Below are positions 17,036-26,036 of a stretch of DNA of 46,017 nt, piece by piece. Each line of letters begins with the position of its first letter. The first letter of the stretch is position 1. Origin of the DNA: Saprospiraceae bacterium. GTDB lineage: Bacteria > Bacteroidota > Bacteroidia > Chitinophagales > Saprospiraceae. Location of the stretch: NCBI GenBank assembly GCA_020436835.1, contig JAGQWZ010000087.1, positions 1 to 46,017 of the forward strand. Reading direction: 5' to 3'. The notes beneath the pieces are model-generated. The model had not been told where the DNA came from. It saw only the letters and a list, made by a program, of their open reading frames with translations, and made no database searches. Made by a program: the position numbers and the translations under genes.

Positions 17036-17839
17036 TTGGTAGCGGTTCATGAGCATCCGTTCGAATACGGTGGTAGGTAGATAACGCTTCAGAGAGGTTC
17101 CCAGTTTTTGGAAGGGTTTGGCCACCACATATTTTGACTGGAGTTTCTTCTTATAGACCAACCGGCCCACCATCTCAGCAACATAGTTAGCTTCCATGCC
17201 CTCACCGATCTCCGTGTCAATAATCTTTTCAGCCACAGAGATTTCCGGTTGATAATCTGAACTGGCCGGTACGTAGGACACTCTGCTTGCTTTGATATCG
17301 GTTCTGATTGATCCTGGCTGCACGGTGCAGGCCTGGATGTCAAACTTGTTGACTTCGGCGCGCAAGGCTTCCGTCAGCCCCTCCACGGCAAATTTACTTG
17401 CGCTGTAGATTGATCGATAGGGGAGTCCGATCAAACCGGCAATGCTGCTTATGTTTATGATTTTACCTGATTTTCTTTCCCGCATATGTGGCAGGACTGC
17501 CTGAATCAATCGTAATACACCGCCAAAATTTGTGTCCATCACCTGGTTGATGCTGGTTTCAGGTGCTTCCTCCAGGGAGCTGATCATTCCAATACCGGCA
17601 TTATTTATTAATATATCCAGTTTCCCTTCTTTTTCGATGATATCTCTGACGACTTTTTCGATCTGCTGCCGGTCGGTTACATCCAGTTCTACCCAGGTAA
17701 AATTAGGGGATTTGCTTTGCCGTTTACGACTGGTTCCATAAACCCGGTGCCCCTGGGCACCAAGATGATGAGAGATACTATATCCCATTCCCCCGGATGC
17801 TCCGGTTACTAATACGACGAAACCATCTGAATTATTCAT
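17024..17839 (-). CDS. Classical short-chain dehydrogenase/reductase
   Basis: I choose the ATG at 17839, which overlaps the upstream gene's stop by 8 bases, over the start at 17884, which would add 15 unlike residues. The 271-residue protein has the cofactor motif TGASGGMG (12-19), NNAG (79-82), the catalytic Ser near 132 and YSASK (Tyr145, Lys149). It is an NAD(P)-dependent oxidoreductase of unknown substrate. It is translationally coupled to the tocopherol-cyclase-like gene and lies near a serine-palmitoyltransferase-like gene. 3-ketosphinganine reductase is therefore one possibility (inference), but many classical SDRs look like this. Confidence 0.88.
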   Translation of the reverse strand: MNNSDGFVVLVTGASGGMGYSISHHLGAQGHRVYGTSRKRQSKSPNFTWVELDVTDRQQIEKVVRDIIEKEGKLDILINNAGIGMISSLEEAPETSINQVMDTNFGGVLRLIQAVLPHMRERKSGKIINISSIAGLIGLPYRSIYSASKFAVEGLTEALRAEVNKFDIQACTVQPGSIRTDIKASRVSYVPASSDYQPEISVAEKIIDTEIGEGMEANYVAEMVGRLVYKKKLQSKYVVAKPFQKLGTSLKRYLPTTVFERMLMNRYQLKG

Positions 17840-18842
17840 CTCCCTCTTCATTTTGATCCAACAAGATACGGCTGTTTCCCCCAACTTCCAATCCGGCCAT
17901 CTTTCCGGAGGTCTTTATCGATATGCCTGGCGCTTCAAAAGCGATTTCATGCCTGGCTTGCAGGCTTTCATTTACTTTTCCTGTCATGGCTCCTTTTTGC
18001 GGTGCTATCAGTTCTGTTCCTGCATCCTGTTTCGCTTCAATTTCCAATTTTGACTCCCTATCACGGAAGGTGACGACAACCCGTTCTTTTGAAAGATTCA
18101 ACTTCATTTTAGCTTTGGTATAAGTGGTAAAGATCTTCATCCGGTCTTTGAAGTAGACGATAGCAAGAAAGCCAATGAAATGACTACCCAACCACGGAAT
18201 ATGGGCTACGGAAGCCATTATGGAAAGATCCTCATAGGCATCATAATGATTGCATTGAGTCCAAATCCAGGCCTGAGGAAATGACGAACCCCAGTCTTTT
18301 TCGATATAACCCTTTCCCTCCTTAAAGTCGATCGTACCGCCATTAAAATTGAGCTCACCGGCGAGTCGGTGGTGGGCGCTTACCAATCCATGATAACACT
18401 GCATAAACGGGACAAATGAGTACCATCCCATGATGCCTGGTGACCAGAAGGGACCGTTAAATGCCACGGGATTCAGACATTCGATCCGTCCCTTGATTTT
18501 GGGAAGGTCCAGTTCGATCAATTTACTGCTGAATCTGTTTCGACCGATAGCTATTTGAAATTTATCTTTTTCAGAACTAAAATCTGTGATATCAAATCGC
18601 AGGTATTCGCTGGTTTTTGCGACGCCATCCATCACCTGAATAAAAGCATGATGATCCCCCTCGGCACAGGAGATACCCGGTATTATGGCAATAGCGTGTT
18701 GCTGGTTGGCCGCAACGAGTTTGAAATACCACCCCTCAAAATAACTGGTTTTTCGACCCCATCCCTGAAACATAGAAGGATTCCAAATAGCAGATATTCG
18801 CCTGATATAGTTAGAAATACTCATATGAGCGTTGGCTTTCAA
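17832..18842 (-). CDS. Tocopherol-cyclase-like family protein
   Basis: The 336-residue protein carries signature stretches of the tocopherol cyclase family (PF14249): TSYFEGWYFKLV near residue 33, a central GPFWSPGIMGWYSFVPFM, and GYIEKDWGSSFPQAWIWTQ around 180-200. No signal peptide is clear. In plants and cyanobacteria the enzyme closes the chromanol ring of vitamin E. Non-photosynthetic bacteria are not known to make tocopherol, and no homogentisate prenyltransferase is seen here, so the substrate is probably another lipid or quinone-like molecule (inference). It overlaps the SDR by 8 bases and diverges from the serine-palmitoyltransferase-like gene. ATG at 18824 is an alternative start. 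Confidence 0.82.
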   Translation of the reverse strand: MKANAHMSISNYIRRISAIWNPSMFQGWGRKTSYFEGWYFKLVAANQQHAIAIIPGISCAEGDHHAFIQVMDGVAKTSEYLRFDITDFSSEKDKFQIAIGRNRFSSKLIELDLPKIKGRIECLNPVAFNGPFWSPGIMGWYSFVPFMQCYHGLVSAHHRLAGELNFNGGTIDFKEGKGYIEKDWGSSFPQAWIWTQCNHYDAYEDLSIMASVAHIPWLGSHFIGFLAIVYFKDRMKIFTTYTKAKMKLNLSKERVVVTFRDRESKLEIEAKQDAGTELIAPQKGAMTGKVNESLQARHEIAFEAPGISIKTSGKMAGLEVGGNSRILLDQNEEGDE

Positions 18843-18897
18843 AGTCTAAATCATGTCAAGAAACGACAAACTGTAGGGTTAATTCGTTATTTCTCGT

Positions 18898-18905
18898 TAT
18901 TTTTG
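18898..18905 (+). promoter_or_regulatory. Candidate -7 box for the serine-palmitoyltransferase-like gene
   Basis: TATTTTTG fits the Bacteroidota -7 consensus TAnnTTTG and lies 25 bases before the ATG at 18931. I see no good TTTG element at the expected distance upstream, so this is a partial match only. Confidence 0.4.
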
Positions 18906-18930
18906 CGGTCGTTTAGTAAAATACATTATT

Positions 18931-20178
18931 ATGGATCTTTTTAAAAGGATTAGGGAAAATGCCGGACCATTGGGTAAGTATGCTGATGTCTCGGAAGGTT
19001 ACTACATTTTCCCTAAGCTGGAAGGGGAGATTGGGAGCCGCATGACATTTGATGGCAAAGAAGTGATTGTGTGGAGCATCAATAACTACCTTGGATTAGC
19101 CAACCACCCGGAAATTCGAAAAGTGGATGCAGAGAGTGCTGCAGAGTGGGGAATGGCATATCCGATGGGATCCAGAATGATGTCAGGAAATACCAAGTAT
19201 CATATACAGCTTGAGAATGAGCTGGCTGCCTTTGTCACCAAACCTGCCGGTCTCCTGGTAAATTTCGGATATCAGGCCATGACCTCTGCCATTGACTCTT
19301 TGCTTTCACGCAAAGACGTGGTAGTCTATGACGCCGAGTGCCATGCTTGCATTGTAGATGGTGTACGGATGCACCTGGGACATCGCTTTGCGTTTGACCA
19401 TAATAACATGGCCAGTCTGGAGAAGAATCTATCCCGGGCAAAAGCCATTACAGATAAGACTGGTGGGGGAATACTGGTGATTTCAGAGGGCGTATTTGGT
19501 ATGGGAGGTGAACAGGGAGACCTGAAAGGAATCGTTGAGCTTAAAAAGAAATTTGAGTTCCGCCTGCTGGTGGATGACGCACATGGGTTTGGTACGCTGG
19601 GAAAAACAGGTGCCGGAGCAGGAGAGGAACAGGGAGTTCAGGATGAGATCGATGTGTACTTTTCCACTTTTGCCAAGAGTATGGCAGGAATCGGTGCATT
19701 CCTTGCAGGCGAACCAGATATTATTCAATACTTGAAATATAACATGCGATCTCAGATTTTCGCAAAGTCACTGCCAATGCCCTTTGTTATTGGAGGTCTT
19801 AAGCGATTGGAGTTGTTGCGTAAGAATCCGGAACTGAAGGAAAAGTTGTGGACCATCGCTTCCGCGCTGCAATCCGGACTTCGTGACAGAGGATTTAACC
19901 TTGGAGCCACCACTTCATGTGTGACTCCAGTCGTGTTGCAGGGATCAGTAGATGAGGCCACCCAAATGGTAAACGACTTACGCAAAAACTACGGAATATT
20001 TTGTTCCATTGTTGTTTACCCGGTTATCCCGAAGGGCATGATAATTTTGCGATTGATACCGACAGCATCCCACACACTGGAAGATGTCTCCCTGACCTTA
20101 GAAGCTTTTTCAGCCGTGGCAGAAAAACTATCAAAAGGTGCTTATACGGGAGGATTTGCTGAGGTAAGGATAGCCTGA
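18931..20178 (+). CDS. spt: Serine-palmitoyltransferase-like alpha-oxoamine synthase (PLP)
   Basis: This 415-residue enzyme belongs to the family condensing an amino acid with an acyl-CoA (SPT, KBL, BioF, HemA). The PLP lysine is Lys249 in STFAKSMAGIGAFLAG; DDAHG (215-219) binds the pyridine ring and His138 in DAECHAC stacks on it. The lysine context (TFAKSMAGIGAF) fits serine palmitoyltransferases better than 2-amino-3-ketobutyrate ligases, which carry a different Lys-Ala-Leu-Gly-type loop. Bacteroidota commonly make sphingolipids, so a sphingoid-base function is likely. It is convergent with a GNAT protein resembling bacterial ceramide synthase in size and family. BioF or KBL activity cannot be excluded without phylogeny. 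Confidence 0.8.
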   Translation: MDLFKRIRENAGPLGKYADVSEGYYIFPKLEGEIGSRMTFDGKEVIVWSINNYLGLANHPEIRKVDAESAAEWGMAYPMGSRMMSGNTKYHIQLENELAAFVTKPAGLLVNFGYQAMTSAIDSLLSRKDVVVYDAECHACIVDGVRMHLGHRFAFDHNNMASLEKNLSRAKAITDKTGGGILVISEGVFGMGGEQGDLKGIVELKKKFEFRLLVDDAHGFGTLGKTGAGAGEEQGVQDEIDVYFSTFAKSMAGIGAFLAGEPDIIQYLKYNMRSQIFAKSLPMPFVIGGLKRLELLRKNPELKEKLWTIASALQSGLRDRGFNLGATTSCVTPVVLQGSVDEATQMVNDLRKNYGIFCSIVVYPVIPKGMIILRLIPTASHTLEDVSLTLEAFSAVAEKLSKGAYTGGFAEVRIA

Positions 20179-20207
20179 GATTAAATTAACCCCTTAATTC
20201 TTCTCAG
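20175..20207. terminator. Candidate bidirectional terminator between convergent spt and GNAT genes
   Basis: Inner arms AATTAA (20184-20189) and TTAATT (20194-20199) close on CCCC. Outer arms CTGAG (20175-20179) and CTCAG (20203-20207) pair across a small internal loop. It covers both stop codons and lacks a clear T run, so termination is plausible but unproven. Confidence 0.35.
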
Positions 20208-21334
20208 AGATCTTTTATCAAACAACGACGTCTTTTGTGTTGACGCATTTCATAACCTTTCCACAGGTTTTGTACATCATGATTTGATTCCAATTCAGGA
20301 TTGGTTTCGACCTTCTTGATTCCATAACGGATGAAAGTCTCAATAATCTTATTAAAAATCAGGGCGGTGATGCCCTTATTCTGGAGATCCGGATGGACTG
20401 CTATCAGGTACAGGTCGGCCCGGTCATTTTTCTGCATGGCCCGGCGCAAATGAAGAAACCCGAATGGGAAAAAACGTCCCTTAGCCTTCTGGAGCGCGCG
20501 GGAAAAAGACGGCATCGTGATTCCAAAACCGGCAAGTGCACCATGCTGATCGACAATGATGCTGATGAAATCGGGATTGATAAAAGTTATATACCGTTTT
20601 ACAAAAAGATCTATCTGACCTTTTGAATGCGGGATAAAACCTTCCAGTTCTTTATAAGCCAGATTAATTAATTCAAATATTTGATGCCCCATAGCGATGA
20701 GATCTTTCTTATTAACCGGCTCATACTCCTGAAGCTGATATCTCCTCTTTATCATGTCCGCAAATTTGGTAACCCTTTCGGGAATGGCGTCCGGAACCGT
20801 GGCTTCAAACTCCTTCCAATCGACCAGCTTCGCATAGCCAAGATTCTCAAGATGAGAGAGATAGTAAGGTTCATTATAGTTGACGGCCATGGTGGCCAAT
20901 TCTTCAAATCCCTCAATCAGCAGTCCGGCCTTATCCATGTTTGAAAAACCGTAAGGCCCCTTTATTACCTGACATCCTCGTTGTTTTGCCCAGATTTCTA
21001 CCGCTTCAAACAGTGCTTTTGACACATCACCATTGTCGATGAAATCAAGCCATCCGAATCTGGCCGATCTCTTCTCTGCTCCATTATTTTCAATGTGATT
21101 GATAATACCGGCAATTCTACCTACAATTCTGCCATTGGATTTTGCCAGAAAAAGTTTGGATTCGCAGTGCTCGTAGGCTGGATTTTTTTTTGAATTGAAT
21201 GTCTCCAGTTCAGCTTGACGGAGGGGAGGTACGAAATAGGGGTTTGTCCGGTATAACTGATATTGAAAATCAACAAACCGTTGTAAATCAGACTTGTTAT
21301 CTACAGTAGTGACTACAATTTGGTTTGACGACAT
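20204..21334 (-). CDS. Large GNAT-fold N-acyltransferase (candidate bacterial ceramide synthase)
   Basis: The 376-residue protein is longer than usual GNAT acetyltransferases. The N-terminal half has LFLAKSNGRIVGRIAG and a GYGFSNMDK-like stretch (GPYGFSNMDKAGLLIEGF); the C-terminal half holds the acyl-CoA-binding part, LYLIAVHPDLQNKGITAL. It ends in a basic tail with KRRRCLIKDL. The bacterial ceramide synthase described in Caulobacter is a GNAT-family acyltransferase, and this gene lies convergent with a serine-palmitoyltransferase-like gene only 25 bases away. I infer that it may acylate a sphingoid base. That rests on fold and neighbourhood, not on a direct comparison. Confidence 0.7.
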   Translation of the reverse strand: MSSNQIVVTTVDNKSDLQRFVDFQYQLYRTNPYFVPPLRQAELETFNSKKNPAYEHCESKLFLAKSNGRIVGRIAGIINHIENNGAEKRSARFGWLDFIDNGDVSKALFEAVEIWAKQRGCQVIKGPYGFSNMDKAGLLIEGFEELATMAVNYNEPYYLSHLENLGYAKLVDWKEFEATVPDAIPERVTKFADMIKRRYQLQEYEPVNKKDLIAMGHQIFELINLAYKELEGFIPHSKGQIDLFVKRYITFINPDFISIIVDQHGALAGFGITMPSFSRALQKAKGRFFPFGFLHLRRAMQKNDRADLYLIAVHPDLQNKGITALIFNKIIETFIRYGIKKVETNPELESNHDVQNLWKGYEMRQHKRRRCLIKDL

Positions 21335-21453
21335 ATATGGTAAGTATGCGGTTGAAATTACGATTTTTTACCTCACTGAAAGGTAGCAAAAAGCCCGGTT
21401 TCAGGAAGATAAGCAATATAGCCCTGATAGACAAAATGACGAAAAGTACATCA

Positions 21454-21966
21454 TCAAGGTTTTAGACTTGTCTTCAGGTACTGCTCTTCCGCAATGAATA
21501 CTAATTCAGGATAGAAAGCCCTGGCATCTTTAAATCCTTTGCTAATCCTGATCCGTTCATGATTTTCGGTGAGGAAGATGTAGGTAGGATAGGACATTTC
21601 TCCATCACAAAGTGCCCGGGCCAGTTCATGCACGCCATTTCGTCCCTGCGGTGTCCATTTAAACTCCTGATCGTTCCAAAGGATTGGTTCCTTTTGCTCG
21701 GCATTGAGTTTAACTGCGTAAAAGTGAGTATTGATGTATTGAATAATCAGCGAATCAGAAAAAGTTTCCCGGTCCATGACCTTGCACCAGGAACACCAGT
21801 CCGTGTACACATCGACCAGTATCTTCTTCTTTTCCTCTTTGTTTGCTTCCATAGCCCTGTCCCAGGACATCCAGTCAATCTCTTCAGCTACGGTGGAACC
21901 TGACTCAATTGGAAATGAGCCTGATAAAATATAAAATAATGATATATAGATATTTATATATTTCAT
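21454..21966 (-). CDS. Exported thioredoxin-like protein (WCSWC)
   Basis: ATG at 21966 gives a signal-like N-terminus (MKYINIYISLFYILSG). The upstream in-frame ATG at 21993 adds 9 unlikely residues. The 170-residue protein has a thioredoxin fold with DVYTDWCSWCKVM, a redox-active CxxC pair, and the cis-Pro region near SYPTYIF. It resembles periplasmic DUF255/thiol-disulfide exchange proteins that reduce or oxidise envelope proteins. Its neighbours give no hint of a partner. Confidence 0.82.
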   Translation of the reverse strand: MKYINIYISLFYILSGSFPIESGSTVAEEIDWMSWDRAMEANKEEKKKILVDVYTDWCSWCKVMDRETFSDSLIIQYINTHFYAVKLNAEQKEPILWNDQEFKWTPQGRNGVHELARALCDGEMSYPTYIFLTENHERIRISKGFKDARAFYPELVFIAEEQYLKTSLKP

Positions 21967-22073
21967 AGGAACTATATGTGTCCTGGTAAACAAATATAGT
22001 CGATCAGGTTTGTTTTTCGGGTATTTTTAACAAAGAGCTAACATTTGAGGGTGCATTTTTGCATCTTTATGGA

Positions 22074-22631
22074 ATGCAGAAACTTGTAATTGGGATTGGT
22101 GGTGCCAGTGGAGCTATCTATGGAAAAAGGCTGCTCGACCGGTTGGAAGACCTTAAGGATCAGGCAGGTGAGATCCGGGTTGTGATTACCGAAAACGGTA
22201 AGATCAACTGGAATCTTGAAATGGAACCATTTCGGGAAGAACAATACTCTTTTCGCTTTCATCACGAACAAGATTTTTACGCCCCTTTTGCTTCTGGCTC
22301 CGCTCGATACAATACAATGATCGTATGTCCCTGTTCAATGGGGTTACTCGGTAGAATTGCCAACGGGGTATCCAACAACCTTATCACCAGATCAGCCGAT
22401 GTGATGCTAAAGGAAAGAAGGAAACTGTTATTGATCACCCGGGAAACTCCCTTGAGCCTCATTCACATAAACAATATGAAGGCCGTGACAGAAGCTGGAG
22501 CGATCATCTGCCCCGCTACCCCTTCCTTTTATCACAAACCTCAATCAGTGACGGATCTCGTCGATACGGTCATTGACCGGGTGTTAGATCTTGCCGGGTT
22601 TGAGATCGACACAAAGCGGTGGGGAGTCTGA
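22074..22631 (+). CDS. ubiX: UbiX-family flavin prenyltransferase
   Basis: The 185-residue protein starts at ATG 22074 (MQKLVIGIGGASGAIYG); the longer frame begins with TTG at 22059. GGASGAIYGKRLLD binds flavin, and CPCSMGLLGRIANGVSNNL and RETPLSLIHINNM are the family's other conserved blocks. UbiX prenylates FMN to give the cofactor of UbiD-type decarboxylases. CATTTTTG at 22054-22061 is a weak -7 candidate. No ubiD is present in the window, so the client enzyme is elsewhere. Confidence 0.92.
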   Translation: MQKLVIGIGGASGAIYGKRLLDRLEDLKDQAGEIRVVITENGKINWNLEMEPFREEQYSFRFHHEQDFYAPFASGSARYNTMIVCPCSMGLLGRIANGVSNNLITRSADVMLKERRKLLLITRETPLSLIHINNMKAVTEAGAIICPATPSFYHKPQSVTDLVDTVIDRVLDLAGFEIDTKRWGV

Positions 22632-22708
22632 GAGAGGACCAAATTAATTCTGAAGACAAATTCTGGCGACTTTTTACCCCATTCTTAAATAATCGCTGTA
22701 GCGCTCTA

Positions 22709-23611
22709 TTAGTCGGCATGAGCCTGATGTTGATGTAGCAGACGGGCAGAGCTCTTTTTGCGTTGTCGTAAATCCCTGTTTACGGCAATACTGGCATTGA
22801 GTTCGAATCCCGCCAGCAGAATGAAGCAATTCATTTGCATCCACACCAGGATCACAATCAGTGCTCCCAAAGATCCGTAGACCCGGCTTTGGGTTCCAAA
22901 ATTGTCGATGATATAGGTGAAGGCTGCGGAGGTAATCAAACTGACCACAGTAGCCAGTGTCGTGCCTGGAGATAATAATCCAAACTTTCGTTTCAAGGGT
23001 GGTCCGAACCGGTAGATCACGCTGATTACGCTGTAAAAGAGAACCAGCAGGGATAGCCACTTAATGACGCTTACGATAAACAAATGCTCATCGCTTCCAA
23101 AGAGAAGAAGCAATAGCTTATCACCGGTTACCATAATGGTACCGGAAATCAGGAATGAAAGACCAACAAAGGAGGTCAATCCGATTGCGATGCCGCGTTT
23201 TGCAAAAAAGGTTCTGGCTTTGAAAGAGACATCATATGATTTTTCAAAGCCTCTCATAAGAGTTAACATGCCGCTGGAGGCAAAAATCACGGCAAGCACA
23301 AATCCGACAGAGAGCAGGCCACCCCTCGGAATCGAAGTGAGACTTTCAACGGTTTCAAATAAAAAGGCATGGGCATTGACCGGCATGATTTGACGTATCG
23401 CACTCTTGATTACTTCATCCAAATCGTGGATGGGGATGTAAGGAAGTAGCGTAAACATAAAAATGATCGTCGGAAAAAGGGACAGAAAGAAGCTATAGGC
23501 AATGCTGTTGGCGCGGGTGACGATATCCTCCCTTTTCAATTCATTAACCAGAAAAATGAAGACATCCCAAATCGGTATTCCAAAAAATCCGGGCAGTGAA
23601 TGGGTACGCAT
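22709..23611 (-). CDS. YihY/BrkB-family integral membrane protein
   Basis: The 300-residue protein has about six transmembrane helices and the family motif ANSIAYSFFLSLFPTIIF near residues 38-55, plus GALIVILVWMQMNCFILLAGFELNA at the C-terminal end. The family is widespread but its transport or envelope role is unsettled. The frame stays open upstream of the ATG for about 60 bases with WAKRLYLR-like coding sequence but no ATG, so the true start may be non-canonical. It follows the thioesterase on the same strand and is probably in the same operon. Confidence 0.85.
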   Translation of the reverse strand: MRTHSLPGFFGIPIWDVFIFLVNELKREDIVTRANSIAYSFFLSLFPTIIFMFTLLPYIPIHDLDEVIKSAIRQIMPVNAHAFLFETVESLTSIPRGGLLSVGFVLAVIFASSGMLTLMRGFEKSYDVSFKARTFFAKRGIAIGLTSFVGLSFLISGTIMVTGDKLLLLLFGSDEHLFIVSVIKWLSLLVLFYSVISVIYRFGPPLKRKFGLLSPGTTLATVVSLITSAAFTYIIDNFGTQSRVYGSLGALIVILVWMQMNCFILLAGFELNASIAVNRDLRQRKKSSARLLHQHQAHAD

Positions 23612-23669
23612 CCATTTTCGCAGGATAGCCAGTATCCTTAAATACAGTCTTTTTGCCCATATGTAGATG

Positions 23670-24077
23670 CTATGAAAAATATGGTTTCAGTTTTTCTGTA
23701 ATAGATAATGGAGTTCTGATCTGATTTCCCGACTCAGCATCACGAAAACAGAGCGTTACTTTTGCTTTGTTCAGAACCTCATTGTTTTCATTTCTTATTT
23801 CCACCAAAAATACGATAAAGCGATCCGGTAAGGTGTCTATTACAGTACTTATTGTCAGTAAGTCGTCATATCTGGCCGGTTGAATGTACTTCGCTTCAAG
23901 ACGGACAACCGGCATCAGAATACCCTGCTCTTCCAGATCACGGTAGGTAAGGCCCATTGAGCGAATCGCTTCCACCCGTCCTACTTCGTAGTAGAGCGCA
24001 TAGTGACCATAATAGACATAACCCATCTGGTCCGTTTCTCCATAACGCACTCTGATTTGAGTACTATGTGAATACAT
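23670..24077 (-). CDS. Hotdog-fold acyl-CoA thioesterase (YbgC-like)
   Basis: The 135-residue protein has the 4-hydroxybenzoyl-CoA thioesterase-type start IRVRYGETDQMGYVYYGHY, with the catalytic Asp in ETDQMG and the helix that follows. It probably hydrolyses acyl-CoA thioesters in the cytoplasm. It sits 14 bases downstream of the SSS symporter and 58 bases upstream of YihY, all on the minus strand, which suggests cotranscription. YbgC in other bacteria is linked to the Tol/Exb region; here it is not adjacent to exbB. Confidence 0.88.
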   Translation of the reverse strand: MYSHSTQIRVRYGETDQMGYVYYGHYALYYEVGRVEAIRSMGLTYRDLEEQGILMPVVRLEAKYIQPARYDDLLTISTVIDTLPDRFIVFLVEIRNENNEVLNKAKVTLCFRDAESGNQIRTPLSITEKLKPYFS

Positions 24078-24091
24078 TCGAGTCGTATTTC

Positions 24092-25882
24092 CTAAATGAT
24101 TTCCTTACCAACTTTGTTCCAAAACCGGACCAGAATCCAGGCTGAAATTATCGCAACAACAAAGAGGATAGCCGCGATTGAAGTCTGGCCAAACAGAAAT
24201 TTACCGGTGGCGAACAAGAGCGAATAGATAAGTACGGTTCCCGCCAGCATGGCCAGGATGCCGGATGGTAGTGTCCATTTGGCTTTGGCATCGACAATGT
24301 CAACACCATCCATTCTGGCTCCATCGATTACTTTTTTCCAACCTCTACCTCCCGGTTGAATCCGGCGGTAGAAATTTCTCAGTGTTTCCGAAGATTCCGG
24401 TTGGGTCAGGAAAGTGACCGAGAGCCAGATGATGGTCGTAATCATTACGATCAAAGGGAAGCGCCAGTAGGGCGCCCATGATGCGGGAAATGCATTTCCA
24501 AACACAAAAATAAAGGAGATAATTCCAGAAGAGAACATCGCAGCAATTTCACTCCAGGCATTTATCCGCCACCAAAACCAACGTAAGAGGAATATTAACC
24601 CGGTCCCAGCCCCAAACATGATAATGAAGTCAAATATCTGCAACGCATTGCGCATTGCGAGGGCGGTAACCGCAGCCAGAGCCATTAACAAAAAGGTAGT
24701 AACCCTACCCGCCGTGACACATTCTTTTTCAGAGGCATCCGGATGAAGGAATCGCCGGTAGAAATCATTAACGAGGTAGGAAGCACCCCAATTCAAGTGG
24801 GTGGAGATTGTAGACATAAAAGCGGCGATCAGGGCAGCAAGCACCAACCCCAGCAAGCCTGCCGGGAGAAAGGTTAGCATGGCCGGATAAGCCAGATCAT
24901 GACCGATTTTGCTTTCATCGACATTAGGGAATGCGGTCCGAAGGCTATCCAGATCAGGAAAAACCACGAGGGAAGCCAAGGCAACCAGTATCCAGGGCCA
25001 GGGTCGAAGCGCATAATGAAGTATGTTGAAGAAAAAAGTAGCACCAACGGCATGATTTTCATTTTTGGATGCCAGCATCCTTTGTGCGATATATCCACCG
25101 CCACCCGGCTCGGCACCGGGATACCATGCAGCCCACCACTGTACTGCCAACGGAATGATCACCAAAGAGATTAGAATATCCTTGTTGTCAAATCTGGGAA
25201 GGATGGAGATATGTTCTGTAACAGCTGCGTGATTGATCAATCCGGAAAGACCACCAACATCCGGATGGTTGACAGCGACTACCGCAGCACCAATCGATCC
25301 GATCATGGCTACGAAAAACAAGATGAAATCGGTGTATACTACCCCTTTGAAACCTCCCAGTGAACTGAAAATGACTGTGACCAGCGCAGCTAAACCAACG
25401 GTCTGTATAGGCGACAGGTCTAACATGACCGCTCCAATTTTTATAGCTGCCAGCGTCACAGCCGACATGGCCAGGACGTTGAAGACCAATCCAAGGAACA
25501 CAGAACGAAAGCCTCTCAGGAACTTTGCTGCTGCTCCGCCGTACCGTAGCTCATAGAACTCAATATCGGTGGTTACGTTGGATTTCCTCCAAAGTTTGGC
25601 ATAGACGAATACTGTGAGCATTCCTGTAATTAAAAATATCCACCAAACCCAATTACCAGAAACTCCATTTTGTCTTACGATATCAGTGACCAGGTTGGGA
25701 GTGTCGGTAGAAAAGGTAGTGGCTACCATAGACATCCCAAGCAGCCACCAGGGCATACTACGACCGGATAGAAAAAATTCATCCGTACTTTTTCCAGAGG
25801 TTCTGGCGACATAAACACCGATAGCCAGGGTCAGAGTGAAAAAGAAGATAATAATTGCAATGTCTATTGTAGCGAGTGTCAT
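24092..25882 (-). CDS. Sodium:solute symporter (SSS family)
   Basis: The 596-residue protein has more than twelve hydrophobic helices and the SSS layout, beginning with IIIFFFTLTLAIGVYVARTSGK and the EFFLSGRSMPWW motif. Central blocks such as GFKGVVYTDFILFF and STISTHLNWGASYLVND are typical of the family. It imports a small solute with sodium; the substrate is not decided by the sequence. It is the first gene of a minus-strand run with a thioesterase and a YihY protein. It diverges from the nucleotidyltransferase gene over 210 bases. Confidence 0.9.
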   Translation of the reverse strand: MTLATIDIAIIIFFFTLTLAIGVYVARTSGKSTDEFFLSGRSMPWWLLGMSMVATTFSTDTPNLVTDIVRQNGVSGNWVWWIFLITGMLTVFVYAKLWRKSNVTTDIEFYELRYGGAAAKFLRGFRSVFLGLVFNVLAMSAVTLAAIKIGAVMLDLSPIQTVGLAALVTVIFSSLGGFKGVVYTDFILFFVAMIGSIGAAVVAVNHPDVGGLSGLINHAAVTEHISILPRFDNKDILISLVIIPLAVQWWAAWYPGAEPGGGGYIAQRMLASKNENHAVGATFFFNILHYALRPWPWILVALASLVVFPDLDSLRTAFPNVDESKIGHDLAYPAMLTFLPAGLLGLVLAALIAAFMSTISTHLNWGASYLVNDFYRRFLHPDASEKECVTAGRVTTFLLMALAAVTALAMRNALQIFDFIIMFGAGTGLIFLLRWFWWRINAWSEIAAMFSSGIISFIFVFGNAFPASWAPYWRFPLIVMITTIIWLSVTFLTQPESSETLRNFYRRIQPGGRGWKKVIDGARMDGVDIVDAKAKWTLPSGILAMLAGTVLIYSLLFATGKFLFGQTSIAAILFVVAIISAWILVRFWNKVGKEII

Positions 25883-26036
25883 GAAGTTCGTTTACGTGGA
25901 TTAATCAACTTGAGATTCTGATGTCAAGATACACAATTGAACGGCAAATAAGGATCTGCGGGCAAGGCATTTCTTTGGCACAGAGTATGCGTGACAGCGC
26001 ATGGATTTCTGAGTCTGGTCTGAGTATCTCGGTATC

